Shown here: positions 49,901-60,713 of the stretch, piece by piece
How positions within the stretch are numbered: the first letter of the stretch is position 1
Layout: each line of letters starts with the position of its first letter
Assembly: GCA_018287875.1 (NCBI GenBank)
Contig: JAGVVL010000018.1
Location: forward strand, 1,604,501 to 1,668,500
Reading direction: 5' to 3'
Length of the DNA: 64,000 nucleotides
DNA from: Nigrospora sphaerica
Taxonomy: Eukaryota > Ascomycota > Sordariomycetes > Amphisphaeriales > Apiosporaceae
Translations under genes and position numbers: made by a program
Notes under the pieces: generated by a model
The model's input: the letters and a program-made list of their open reading frames with translations, nothing else
What the model was told of the DNA's origin: nothing
The model's database searches: none

Positions 49901-51323
49901 GGGAGACATAGATAGGTATCCAGTGCCATGTGCGAAGCACAGCAACATCAGCAGCAGAAGCCATGGGTATGCATGGGCACCACGGGGACACTCAGTCTTT
50001 TTTCTGAGATCCCTCATGATGTGCCCTCTGGACTGGAACCCGTGGCACCGTCGGACAGGGGGTAAGGCCTTGGCCCTCAGGCCCTTTTTTTTTTTTCTTT
50101 CGTCCTTTCTGTTTGGTTGCTGGGCTCCTCCCGGGGGTGCGTGTGTGTGGAGCGGGCCAGGCAGGGACCCTTTTTTCCCCTCTACCCGCACGTCAAACCC
50201 ACCTGCATTACACTGTCGGCTCGGGCCCCAAAAAGGACCCAATCCAGCCATGACTGGTTGGGTGCCCATATCACCACACGCGTCCCGCCGCAGATTCGAT
50301 TTTCAGATCCATCTGCCACTAGCCGTGACCGCTGCTGCGTCCCCTGCTTCTCCAGCGCCTTATTACTCATAGTCGCGCCCGTCCCGTACTGCCTTCTGTC
50401 GCCCGTTGCCTCATTGCCTCCCACACACCAAGCCGGAAGACGCAGCCCTCGACGAGAACCCGCCAGCGTCGCCGAGCTGAGCTGCCTATTCGTATTGCCC
50501 GTGGCTGCTGCCGACGATAACATTCCACTTCCCACCAACTGCCCGACCTGCAACCACTACTACCCTCGACACGTGGGGAACCCACGCCCGCCCGCATCCA
50601 TCCCACCACCACGGTACCTGCCTGCTTCGCCTCCCCTCGCTGACTACCGACACCAAACGAAACAAGCCTTCCCCTCTCCTGCCAAACGGGTCGCCGCCAA
50701 GCACCTTGTCCGTCTCCTTCTCCCGTGAGGGCCTTCCTTCCCGCACCCGCCGGGCGTTGTACCCCGAATTTCAGAGTTGGCCGGACTGGGTTTGTCCTAC
50801 AACGCAGCGCCCATCTTGCTGGCGATAAGTGGGACCCCACCGTGCCGTGCGCCTATTTTCGTCGTCACCCTTGACATCATTGCTCGCCCGAACCAAATAC
50901 CGCACCACAACTTTGGAGGCGGCCTTTTCTCCTCACCGCAGCGCTCAATTAAAAGAACAGTCGCCCCTTCCGACCCCTGCTACTGCCGAGCTTCCATCGA
51001 TCGTCCATTCCGTACGAAACAGACGAGGCGAGCAGGTGCCCATCCATTCCCCCGACCCCCGCCATTGGCACGTGAAAACGCAACCCCATTCCACCATCGG
51101 AGAGGCATAGCTACGTTCCTGCCCCGACGCCTCGGAACTCTGGCCCTTCCCGCGAAACTCTGTTGTCGAGACTTGCAAACATCACCGCCACGCACGCCTC
51201 CAGTGACGGGCCGCGCCTGCGCCTGCCTCTATCTGCATTGGCACCTACGTCGGCCATATTCAAACGACTCCTACGCCGAACCTTCCCACTCCCCGGGCCC
51301 CGTCAGTTGTGCAGTTGCCACCA

Positions 51324-53054
51324 ATGACGCTCACCATGGCAAGGATACCGCTCGACTCCTTTCTGCCGTCGGGCGCTATACACGACCATACCGAACAAAG
51401 CATTGCCTATGGTGGACTGTCGCCATTGGCTCTCCCGCACGCCACCGCTCACGCCTCATACTTCGACAGCGACCCGTTAGCATCCTTGAGATCCACAGGC
51501 CTAACGCCTACCGCTGGTAGCGTCGCCCAACCGACCTCGCACCCGCGCCAGTCGCGACACCACCAGCAACAGAAACAAAAACAACAACAATTGGAACAGC
51601 AGCAGCAGGGACGTTACCTTTCGCCCCACCGAGGCCCCCCGAATGCTCACACTCAGAGATCCGCCAGCTTGTCACCAACCCGTTTCCAGAGCCTACAAGG
51701 TTCACTGGAGGCTGGGTCCGGCATCACGTCGCCTTCGCTCACCGCCTACAGCGACCTTGCCTCCCCAGAGCAGACGAGCCTCCAGCTTCGACGCGTAACT
51801 CTCCAGAACCGGAGGCTGCTCGAGAACTGGGAGGCGGAACGGATGCACCTCGAGGCCAACCGGGCTCGTGCCGAGGAAATTTACAAGGAAGAGCGGGCCA
51901 TCATGGATGAAGAGCGGCTGGTCTGGGCCGAAAAGGAGACGCAGTTGGTCCTGCGACTGCGGGAGCTCGAGCAAGAAAACCGCGAGTTGAGGGAGCAGCT
52001 GCGGCGTGGCGAGACGAGAAGCCCCCGCCATGATCCAGCGATTTCTGGCATTAGAGGAGGCAGCTCGGGATTGGCAGAGAAGCTGAGCGGCAGCAGCAGC
52101 AGCAGCAGTGCTGACCACCTCCCGGCTGTCAAGTTTCAAGGTGCATCCGGCCCCGCGTCTCCCGGCTCGACGCTGCCTGGTCGGACCATGCCCGAATCGC
52201 AACCTTTTGTGCCCCTGGATCCGCGCATGCAGATAGCCTCTCCCCAGCCTAGTCCAGGGGGGGCGGCGACGCCAAGTGAGGAGCAAGGCCCGTCGATCGA
52301 CATCCAGGAGATTCATCCGGAGCTGGAAGGCATTCTACTCAAACCGACAGCCATCCAGAAGACGACATTTATGGACGAGCAGTCTTCGCATGATGACAGC
52401 AGCAAGACTGTGCCTCCGTCAGACTCGACTGCTGGCTCTCCGAGCGGCAGGTCTAAGGCTTCTCCCGCCGAGATCACCCAGGAAGCTCTGAAGGCGCCAG
52501 CACAGGCTCGTCTTGTGATGCACGCCGGCCACACCCCGAACCACTCCCTCTCTCTCTTCGCCACCGTCGTCTCGACCAAGGCTCCCAATACAGCCGATAG
52601 TTCTGGCTCCGCAACTCCGCAACAGGAAGCCGCGGAAGAGACGCAGCCCGAGGCCCCGAGGCAGGGCACCGAGCATGAAACTGGCAGTGAGGATCGGGAA
52701 GCAGAGGCTATGCTCGAGCCGAGCGAGGAAGACCGGCCGCTTGCCGAGCCCATGATGCTGCGCAACATGCCGGCCAAGGACGAAATCTTTTTGAAATGCC
52801 TGGACGACAAGCTGAAGGAGTCCATCGAGGTCAACGATGCCACTCCGACAGTGTTGAGTGGCGTCGAGGATCCTATGGAAGCAGCTGCACACCCGGCGAA
52901 CCGGGTCACCGAGGGTGCCAACGAAGGACCCTCTGGACCAAACGCGGGCGACGACGACGACTCCAGTGTCGACCTTGTCGATGTGCCTCTGAAACTGAAG
53001 AAGACGGCCAACTTCGGTGCACCGCTCGGGCAGGCTGGCCCCTCGAACTTTTGA
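51324..53054 (+). CDS. Conserved-looking coiled-coil protein of unknown function
   Basis: A single exon of 576 residues from the ATG at 51324. A second ATG at 51336 lies in a better initiation context (CACCATGGC) and may be the real start. Residues 70-100 are Gln-rich. Residues about 153-232 form a strong heptad-like, highly charged coiled coil (QNRRLLENWEAERMHL; RELEQENRELREQL), which suggests dimerisation. A short ordered motif follows near 325 (IDIQEIHPELEGILLKP), and another near the C-terminus (DEIFLKCLDDKLKESIEV). The end carries an acidic run (DDDDSSVDLVDVPLKL). There is no signal peptide or membrane segment. High GC at third positions and a long uninterrupted frame support it being real. 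I do not recognise the family. Ordered motifs separated by disordered linkers would suit a scaffold or cytoskeletal adaptor, but that is a guess. Confidence 0.8.
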   Translation: MTLTMARIPLDSFLPSGAIHDHTEQSIAYGGLSPLALPHATAHASYFDSDPLASLRSTGLTPTAGSVAQPTSHPRQSRHHQQQKQKQQQLEQQQQGRYLSPHRGPPNAHTQRSASLSPTRFQSLQGSLEAGSGITSPSLTAYSDLASPEQTSLQLRRVTLQNRRLLENWEAERMHLEANRARAEEIYKEERAIMDEERLVWAEKETQLVLRLRELEQENRELREQLRRGETRSPRHDPAISGIRGGSSGLAEKLSGSSSSSSADHLPAVKFQGASGPASPGSTLPGRTMPESQPFVPLDPRMQIASPQPSPGGAATPSEEQGPSIDIQEIHPELEGILLKPTAIQKTTFMDEQSSHDDSSKTVPPSDSTAGSPSGRSKASPAEITQEALKAPAQARLVMHAGHTPNHSLSLFATVVSTKAPNTADSSGSATPQQEAAEETQPEAPRQGTEHETGSEDREAEAMLEPSEEDRPLAEPMMLRNMPAKDEIFLKCLDDKLKESIEVNDATPTVLSGVEDPMEAAAHPANRVTEGANEGPSGPNAGDDDDSSVDLVDVPLKLKKTANFGAPLGQAGPSNF

Positions 53055-54519
53055 GCCACGAGGAGTTCTCCCACATGTGCACAATTCACATGTGCATGCA
53101 GCGCTCTTACACCATTTCCTCACGAGCCACTGTTTCTTTTGTATGACGCCCCAGTCGAGCGGGGAGATGGCAGATGGCATTGATTATTTTCCCAGCGGTC
53201 TTTTTTAATTCCCCCCTTTTACCCTGAATACCCCCATTGATACCTTTTGGTGCCCCCTTCGTTTTTTTTTTTGGGACTGCTCAGGACGTCGGCGAGTCCG
53301 GATACGGTGTTTGGACTTTTGGGAGGGCATATGAACGGGACAGACGCATGACTAGACAGCAAGACCCATTTCCTCAGTGCCACAGCGAAGCGCCACAGCG
53401 AAGAGAAACAACATGGGCGCTCACGAGCCTGTCGAGCTTCCTGCTATGCTAGAGGCCCATGTATTTTAGATTGAGAACCTGCTCCAGGAAGACTGGCATA
53501 TTTGATAACGGGACATCAAATACATTTGAGGCCTGAAGGCCTCGCTCATCACGCACTCCGAGCATTCTCTTTTTCTTCTCTTGTCCCCCCCCGCCGCGCC
53601 AGGGCTCGGGTCCTGGGCCCCCTCGTCCCTCAAGACATTACAAACGTGACAACAAAAACTCTCTGGGTGTATTGGTATATACGTCCCTTGCCATTCTACA
53701 GAATGCGATGACGAAGCCAACAAAGCCCCAGCGGGATGGAGCGCACGCGTCGGCCTCTCGGCACGCGGAGACGAGAGGGTGTATGGGCGGACGGCAGGCG
53801 CCGCGGCCGATTCGGAGAGGGCAAACAGCGGCGACGGATAAGATCGGCCCCTTTGCCGTTTGGCGATCACCCACCCACACCAGAGAGATGGATGCTAAAT
53901 TACTGCGAAGGCAATGGAGGGAGAGTGTGTCACTTTTATTCATAGAATCTTTACTGCGAACTCACCCACCCCCTTCCCCGGCGCGGGCAGAGTTTCCCAG
54001 CCGCGAGACTGTTTCAAGCTGGTTCACGGCGCAAATTCACATCCCTCAGCTTCCCCCTTCCCTCCGGAGATAAGAGCCGGGCTGGGAGGGGGTTCGGTTT
54101 CTCCTTCGGACATCCCATCAGAGTTTCTTACCGTGCCCACTCCAGGGGACAGCGATGGCCCCGGGACAGACAGAAACCAACCCCCATCCTGCACACGCCG
54201 CCAACTCTGATGCAGGCACGGCCGTGCCCGGTACGACGGTCCTCGCGCCCCCTCCCCCCGGAACCCCGGGAAGACCGTGTTTTCCTTCCCTTCACACCCT
54301 GTTCTGCTCTTGTTTCCAACCCCCATATCCCGCTCTCACCCTCTCCCGCACCACGACCCGAGAACGCAAGACCGACGTCCTGCCCTGCACCCTTCCCGAA
54401 GCAAGCGAGCGGCCAATGACGCCAGGCTTAGCACACCCAATCCAGTGAGGAAAGAAAAGGTGAAGAATCGCCGTCACGTTTGCACGCGCGCACAGGCACG
54501 CCAACACACCCGCTTAGCC
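53055..54519. other. Spacer between two plus-strand genes of unknown function
   Basis: This holds the 3' end of the coiled-coil gene and the promoter and leader of the Cys/His-rich gene. The stretch 54180-54519 is CT-rich on the plus strand, typical of a fungal leader; the frame of the next gene is open back to about 54277 but the added residues look non-coding. No RNA gene was seen. Confidence 0.6.
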
Positions 54520-55365
54520 ATGTGTCAGCCGTATCTTGTGCAGCACCTGTGTCACCACCGGCCGTGTGGGCGGCCGACGCGGGCCGAGTCGCTCGTGGTG
54601 CTGCGCGATGGCATCTGCGACAAGCTGCCAGCGGGGATGGCGCCCGAGGAGTGCCCGTACCTCGAGCCGTTCGACGAGGGGCGACGGCTAGCCTTTTACG
54701 AGGCGCACTGTTCGGGCCACTGCTTCCGCGAGGGTCTGCGGGCATTGAGCAACACGTCGGCGCTGCTGTCGCGCGACGCCCATCAGCTGGCCGCCCACCA
54801 GTTCCAGGCCTGTCGTGAGGACAGCCTGCACGGGCTCGAGAACGTACGCCAGCACCAGGCCTACCACATCCGCCGCCTCGAGATGCTCGGCGCGGCTGGG
54901 AGAGGGCAAGGACGCGGGCCCGTGAATGGTGGCGGCGGCGCCAAAAACGGTTACCCTCATCACCAGCAGCAGCCGGACCACCGCGTCGAGGAGGAGCTGC
55001 GCCGCATCGCAGCAGAAAACCTCACGGTGCGCCTGCGCTCCGAGCAGATAGACCTAGCGCGCGAGGGAACGGCGCGCGACGTCGCTGAGCTGGCCTCCAA
55101 GGTGGCCGCTATGCATGAAGTTATCGACGAGATGTTGCTGAGCTACCAGTACTTGGCGCTCGTGGGCCACAGCGAATCCGTAGCCGCCGCCGAACCGCGC
55201 GACCGCGAGGAAGAACCGGAAGAGGATGTGGAAGAGGACGTAGAGGAAGAGGAAGCAGAACCCCACCACGACCAACACCGCAAGCGCTCTGAAGACTCAT
55301 CGACACCCGAATCTGAGGCTTCGTTCGCGACTGAGGTGCGCGGGGACGCGCGGGGGGACAGATGA
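54520..55365 (+). CDS. Cys/His-rich N-terminal, coiled-coil protein of unknown function
   Basis: 281 residues, single exon. I chose the ATG at 54520 because the structured sequence begins there (MCQPYLVQHLCHHRPCGR) while residues upstream in the open frame are low-complexity leader. The N-terminal 70 residues hold seven cysteines (C2, C11, C16, C33, C45, C64, C68) and five histidines, with pairs such as HLCHHRPC and HCSGHC that could bind a metal. Residues about 165-220 are helical and charged (VEEELRRIAAENLTVRL onward), probably a coiled coil. An acidic tail follows (residues about 227-255: long Glu/Asp run). No signal peptide is evident. It neighbours the coiled-coil gene on the same strand, 1.5 kb downstream; no shared function is implied. 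I do not recognise the family. Confidence 0.72.
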   Translation: MCQPYLVQHLCHHRPCGRPTRAESLVVLRDGICDKLPAGMAPEECPYLEPFDEGRRLAFYEAHCSGHCFREGLRALSNTSALLSRDAHQLAAHQFQACREDSLHGLENVRQHQAYHIRRLEMLGAAGRGQGRGPVNGGGGAKNGYPHHQQQPDHRVEEELRRIAAENLTVRLRSEQIDLAREGTARDVAELASKVAAMHEVIDEMLLSYQYLALVGHSESVAAAEPRDREEEPEEDVEEDVEEEEAEPHHDQHRKRSEDSSTPESEASFATEVRGDARGDR

Positions 55366-55731
55366 CGGCGGCGACGGCGGCCGCGGCGCATCCCGGGGCC
55401 GCCGTCGGTGGTGTGGGCGAGCCTAGGGGCCGTATCGCTGTATTACTCGTGAAGCTGAATGAAGCATGGGGGCTGGAACTTGCGGGTATCCTCGCACCTC
55501 CTGTCAAGATTCATATCCAATTACAAGAAGAAGAGGAAAGGGGGGGAAGGGGTGACGCCGTGCGAGCGGCCTCTCGCCGTATCATGAACGCCCCGGGCCG
55601 CAAAGCAGACGCGGGCCGTATACTAGAATACACAAAAATAACGCCAATACACAAAGTCTCCAGGTTCCCCAGCGAGAAGGAAGAAAAGGCAGGATAAATG
55701 AGACAGGATGTAAAAGATCAAGGCCGGTAGC
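55366..55731. other. Short spacer between convergent genes
   Basis: The unknown Cys/His-rich gene and ISN1 converge here, so the 366 bp must hold both 3' UTRs. An open frame runs through part of it on the plus strand but shows no protein pattern. Confidence 0.65.
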
Positions 55732-57355
55732 CTAGCTGAGCTTCTTGCCCATCAGCACCGCCAGCTCGTCCAGCAGCTCGACCGTCTCAGCGGGGCTGGC
55801 GATCCAGGCCGTGGTGCCGACGCTCCGGGCCTTGAAGTCATTGGAGCCGGCGCTCAGGAATTGGTCGCCGACGTGCAGCGTGTTCTCGCCCCGGATCATC
55901 TTGCCGTCGCCGCCGCCGAACCATTGCTGGCAGACGTTGACGCCCCAGCTTTTGTCGCCGATGTCGACAAAAACGTCGCGGCCGCCGTTGAAGGCGCAGA
56001 AGGGCACGTACTTGTTGTCAAAGTCGCGGCCGCCGACGTGGAGCTCGAGGATCTTCTGCACTACCAGCACTGTCTCCTCGAGCGACTCGCGTGGAATCGT
56101 CGTCGCCGCGTTGGGAATAATGCCGACCGCGCGGTCCTTGCGCATCAGCGTGGCCGGCAGGTTCATCGTCTTGATGCAGTCTCGCAGCGCGGCCTCGGCC
56201 ACGTCGAGCAGGCTCTCGATGTTGGGCTCGGACCATTTCGACATCTCAGCCGTCAGCCACTGCGGCCGCGCCACGGGCGACAGCATGTCGGGCGACTCAG
56301 CGCTGAATTCGAAAAGGTAGTTGGCCTCGCCGCCCATGATGATGATGTTTTGTCGCTGCTGCGGCGTCAGGACATCGGTGCGCGCAATCTCGTCCAGCAG
56401 GCCGTGAAGACGGGCGTAATACTTGTCGGCCGTGGTGTAGCCGGCGGCGGTGACAATACCAATCTTGACGTCTTTTCGCATCAGATCGATGATCCTCGGA
56501 ATGACGGGGCTGGTAGGGACCAGCGACTCGCCGTCGTCGTACAGCGTCACGTCACCGTCGAAGGTGGCCAGCTGGAGGGTGCCATACGTGGTCACGGCCA
56601 TCATCTGGGCCGAGTTAAGGATCAGGCGCACGTCGTTGAACGAGGGCGAGACGAAACGCCTCGACGAAATGAAGCGCTTCCCGTCCTGGTACTTGTACGC
56701 GGCCTCGAGGGGCAGTCTGGTGAAGAAGTTGCCGATGCTGGGGACCAGCAGCTTCAACTTGGAGGGAAAGGGACTGGCCTCTCTCTGGTGAGCTATGTGG
56801 TCGTCAAGCATGTTTTCCACATCGCGCATGATCTCGGCATATCGTCGGTGGGCCTCTTCGGTTGCGCGCGTGACGCTCACGCTGGCCGTTTCGAATACGC
56901 CCGTCGGCTGCGAGTACAGCACAAAGGGCACTGCCAGCAGCCCCTTGATCCATTCTAGCACCCGTCAGCCGGGTAGTCTTTGGGAAAGAAATGAGCCAGC
57001 GCCACGAAGCACCATCGGAAGCCGAGCTCTGGCTCGGTGTCTGGGGATGAACCCTTCCATCCCCTTTTGGTCCCGTCTCCTGGGCCTTGCCCGAGGATGG
57101 GGTTTCCGAAGAGGCCTGCATCTGCCGGGCTTCTGTGGCTGGTGGCATGAATGAGGAGACGGGTGGGTTAGACGCCGGGCCCTTGCCTCTTGTGCGTATA
57201 CCGACGAACTTACCGATGAACTGATCTCGCCTGTGAGTCTTGAGGGCATCTAGGGATCCGGTTAGCGGAATGGTGGTGGTGAGAGGGATCCATCCCCTAG
57301 GATATGCGGGACGGGATTGGGCAGACCCACACTCAACTCTGTAGCGGCTGGTCAT
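55732..57355 (-). CDS. ISN1: IMP-specific 5'-nucleotidase 1
   Basis: Exons are 57355-57331, 57249-57214 and 56954-55732, giving 427 residues. Intron 1 (81 bp) uses a GTGGGT donor, a GCTAAC branch site and a CCTAG acceptor. Intron 2 (259 bp) uses GTAAGT, GCTGAC and TGCTAG. Both are in phase 1, and the joined N-terminus reads MTSRYRVEYALKTHRRDQF followed by IEWIKGLLAVPFVLY, which is the family's conserved start. A HAD-like catalytic block is at FDGDVTLYDDG with Asp153 and Asp155. Further conserved blocks are IGIVTAAGY, NIIIMGGEANYLF, KSWGVNVCQQWF and HVGDQFLSAGSND. Isn1 hydrolyses IMP to inosine and phosphate in the cytosol and takes part in purine nucleotide breakdown. Length and motifs match the fungal family. 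Identification is firm; the two small 5' exons are supported by phase and by the conserved sequence they restore. Confidence 0.94.
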
Positions 57356-58259
57356 GGTTGGCGCTGTGTGGAATGGCAGTGGAGGATTGGTTGGTCAGGT
57401 AGAGGGGAGGGACGGGCTCGGAATTTAAGTAGAAAAAAATACTGAGCGAAAAAGGGCAAAGCAGAACAATGGCAAGACGGGGGGGTATCACGATGTGTTT
57501 GTGGGTTGGGGCAGTTCTGTTTGCAGTTGGTGTTGTTGTCCTGTCGGTGTGTTCCTGTTTCCTTTGACCTGAGGAGCTGAGGTGGCAGTTGCGGGATCCG
57601 GCGACTGCCATTTCGTCCCATTGGCGGAGGGCCGTCATAGCGTTTGGACGTGGTCACGCGGGCCCCGGCCAAAAAGCCCATGGATTATGGAAGTTATTTG
57701 CATTCATTTTTAGTATTCAGTCCATGTGTGCCAAAGAGACTGGACTCTTCCACTTGGTTGATGCTCGTCGGTTTCTTCGTCTGTGGTCTCTCTCCCCTTC
57801 GGGCTGTGCGTGGTTGGTTGGTTGTATGTACCTACTGGACTCTGGAGAGGTAGGTACGAGACGTAGAGGTAGAGAGGCAAGTGGTATTGTCCCACGGAGG
57901 GAGTCCATGATGCATACAACTGGAAGGAAGGGGGCCCTTACACCGACAGCATCTCATCCTGCACACGGTCCAACCCCGTTCCCGACCTGCCCTACGTTCT
58001 CCTCCAGTACCTGCCCCAACCTGAGCTTGAGCCAACTCCTCCAAGATAACGTGTTAATATGTACGAAAAGAAAGAAAGGCCAACAGTCAATAAAAACATC
58101 CACACCCTTCCATGATCCACTCCCGGCCGTCCACGCCCTGGTCCGGCCATCTCCCCAAGTCGGCCCGTCCGAGAAGAAGGCGCGAGGGGCGCGCCATGAC
58201 GCTCTCTTTTTCCCCCCTCTTCTCCCCGCCATCCCCTCTCACCAGGCCTTTGCCTCTCA
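57356..58259. other. Spacer between ISN1 promoter side and the secreted-protein gene's 3' end
   Basis: Both neighbours are on the minus strand. The stretch should hold the 3' UTR of the secreted-protein gene and the ISN1 promoter. TACCTACT/AGGTAGGTAC motifs occur around 57830-57860. The plus-strand frame that crosses it into the next gene is an antisense chance frame. Confidence 0.6.
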
Positions 58260-59057
58260 CTATACCTTCGGCGTGGAACACGGGGCGCTCACGGTGCGGG
58301 TACGGGTGGCGCACGCGTCGGTCGGGCAGGCCGTCTGGCAGCCCTCGACCTTGAGGACGGTGCTGGGCCCGGCGCAGCCGCAGGGCACCGTGATGCTGGT
58401 CTGTTCAGTGCAGCCCGGCACGGGACAGCGGATGGGGTCGCAGTTGGCCGGCCGCGTCGTCCGCGTCACCGTCGGGCACGGCGTCGTCGTGGGCGGCCGC
58501 GGCGGCAGCTGCGTCACGCTTGTGATGATGACGGGCCGGCTCGTCGACGTCGTCGTCGGCTTCGTTGTCGACGTCGTCGTCGTCGGCTTCGTGGTCGACG
58601 TCGTCGTCGTCGGCTTCGTCGTCGTGCTGGTGCTGGTGGGCCGCGGCGGCCACGGCGGCCACTGCGGTGGCCAGCACGCCTCCTGCTTCGTCGGGAACAC
58701 GGCCTCGCACCCCGCGTACGGGCACCCGCCGCCGCATGGCGCCGCCAGCGTCGCCACCGGCACCGCCGACGGGCACCCGCATGGGTTTATCACCGTCGAC
58801 ACCAGCTGGCAGTTATTGTCGCACGCCTGTGAGCACGACGGGTTGACGATGGACTTGGTGATGGTCGGGCAGGCCACGGCGGCTTCCGCAACGCCGCCCT
58901 GTTCGCCGGAAACGAAGCTGTCACTCTCGGTCAGTTTCCCTCCTGCCCGCCCCTTTCCTCCCCTGTTCGCGGGGTTTTGCCCTGCTCTACTCCAGGGCAG
59001 AACGGAAGCCACTCACACAGCAAAGGCGGCCGCCGCATAGGCCACGAGAAACTTCAT
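58260..59057 (-). CDS. Putative secreted protein with two ten-cysteine modules
   Basis: Exons are 59057-59017 and 58917-58260, giving 232 residues. The 99-bp intron has a GTGAGT donor, a CTGAC branch and a GTGACAG acceptor and splits a GTC codon (phase 2). The start MKFLVAYAAAAFA is a typical signal peptide. Two cysteine modules follow: residues 30-95 (C30, 42, 46, 50, 60, 62, 75, 79, 84, 95) and residues 161-227 (C161, 173, 178, 183, 193, 195, 207, 211, 216, 227). Both begin CPT-V/I-T and share a CGC centre, with almost identical spacing, so the protein arose by internal duplication. The linker at about 97-160 is Pro/Trp-rich and then a TTKPTTTTS repeat, likely O-glycosylated. There is no GPI-like hydrophobic tail, so a free extracellular or wall-bound protein is expected. 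I do not recognise a named family. The final codons AAG GTA TAG resemble a donor site, so a further small exon cannot be excluded. Confidence 0.78.
58543..58620 (-). repeat. In-frame tandem repeat coding for a Thr/Lys/Pro linker
   Basis: About three copies of a 24 to 27-bp unit encode TTKPTTTTS-type nonapeptides within the secreted cysteine-rich protein, between its two modules. Copy number of such units often varies between strains. Confidence 0.85.
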
Positions 59058-60713
59058 CTTGACCGCGTAGTGGGTGGACAGGTTGAAACACCGGGGCCGA
59101 GACTTGCGATGGTAATACAGCGGGCGTGTCTGGCCTTCTCGACTCCCATTTCCAGCCTGGAGCCATGTGGCTTATATATACGGGTTGCATGCAAGCATCT
59201 GTGACCAGCTTCCTATTCGGAATCACCTCATGGCTGCTCCGTCCCCGGCCGATGCAACCGCGCCTCGATGGGAGCAACCTGGTGCACGCCTACCTCAGGC
59301 GACCCTGCAGTGACTTGGTGCACGGAACGAGCGGTTTGCTTCTTTCAGCGACGGCGCCGCCCGGATTTCCGGCTCGCCGTGGCCGTTTAACCTGTCGTCA
59401 CCAGACGTTGGCGGGGGCTCAACGCCCTCGAGCTAGAATTAGGCCAAGAAGGGACTTTCCGGTATGAATGAGAATGGCGTCCACAAGACGACGCCGATTT
59501 TATCTCTCTGCCCTACAGCATCTGCTGGGAGCCGACAAGTCGGCGTAAAGGCTCGTCCTCCCATGGCACGTTGGTATTGGTGAGGAACGTGTACAGACAT
59601 TGATGGGAGCCATGCAAAGCCGTAGACATCCACCAAGTGGCAGGGCGACCAACAGATTGCACGGCACTAGGCCATGATTCCAATGTCGTATCCGGTTCCG
59701 AAGCAGGCTCACCCTCCGAGTGCCTTCCTCACCAGTTCCCGTCTCTTCCTCGGAAGCCGGCGAGCCGCGGTGGTAATCCGTCTCTTTAGCCTAGGGTTCG
59801 GCTCAATGGCAACGGCAGGGCCGGTTTCATTTAACTTCATCTCGGCCGGCTTGAGAACACTTGGCATCGCGGTCCGTTATTCCTGTTCCCTGTTTGCTAT
59901 AGCCCTGGCCAGGGAGGGATTCGTGGGTAATAGATACAACGCTGTGCCGTCACGGTTGGAGCCGGCGACACGGTGTTTCAAAGCCCCATGTGACATCGTC
60001 GACGCCGACCATGGCCCAGTCGGATCGGAGGCCCGTCGCCCACCGGATGGGCTGGCGGTTGAAGCAGACAAGCTGGCAGGGCTTCGTCGATGCTGGCGTC
60101 CCAGTGATTGACATGTTCTCTCGGAACGCCAACAAGACAGGGCAGACAATGGACAGGGCCAGCGCAGTGGGAGACCATCACTACCATTGGGGAAGACGAC
60201 ACAGGCACCCGGGTTTTTTGCTGGCCGAGCCCAGCACTAAGAGGGGGGGATATTGTTTGCACGATCTAAATCTTTCCGACATTCATACCACATAGCAATG
60301 CGGACCAAAAGCTCTACCAGCTTCAGTCCAAGCCGTCATCGCGCCCCGCATGGCGTTCTTTTGGAGAGCCAACAAATGCACTCTGATTCCATCCCGCCGT
60401 ATTGCCCTCGGGCTTGGTAAGCGCACCTATTTTCCCGTTATACCCTTACCTTGTTCTATGAATGGATTGCATTTTGTCTCCACCGTAGTGGCAGCTTCGA
60501 CTCTCCTCTCCCCCCCCCTCCACCACCCACTGGGGCCATCCTCACCCACACGTGTGCTGGCCGATCCCACTCCCTTACTGGTATCAACTTTCTGGGACCA
60601 GCCGGGCGGCCTGGCTTGCCGTCCCGCACGAAACCGCCGACCCTGGTCGCTCTTGGCGCGGCCAGCCTGCGGAATTCGCATACAGGCTAACTTTCCGGCA
60701 CTGAAGCCTTCAG
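59058..60713. other. Spacer between two minus-strand genes
   Basis: This holds the 3' UTR of the importin gene and the promoter of the secreted-protein gene. A TATATATA sits near 59172, about 115 bp upstream of the secreted-protein ATG, and is a plausible TATA element. No further gene or RNA is supported. Confidence 0.6.
59171..59180 (-). promoter_or_regulatory. Candidate TATA element of the secreted cysteine-rich protein gene
   Basis: The sequence TTATATATAC lies roughly 115 bp upstream of the ATG at 59057. Placement fits a core promoter with a short leader. This is inferred from sequence alone. Confidence 0.4.

Larger units (their letters stand above)
32477..51323. other. 18.8-kb gene-poor spacer
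   Basis: Both flanking genes (kinase, coiled-coil protein) are transcribed away from this stretch. I read through the open frames on both strands and found no family motif, no transposase or reverse-transcriptase signature and no good exon chain. The longest frame, 37811-38800 (-), has scattered charged segments but no recognisable pattern. The part from about 42900 to 45100 is less GC-rich and could hold decayed sequence. The last 1 kb before 51324 is pyrimidine-rich, as expected of a promoter and leader. A spliced gene of small exons could have been missed. Confidence 0.45.

Noticed and set aside
55861..56958. 365-codon plus-strand open frame as a gene
   Set aside because: It is antisense to ISN1 exon 3, which has clear family motifs.
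57589..59040. 483-codon plus-strand open frame as a gene
   Set aside because: Its right half is the antisense of the secreted cysteine-rich gene, and the left half is low-complexity spacer sequence.
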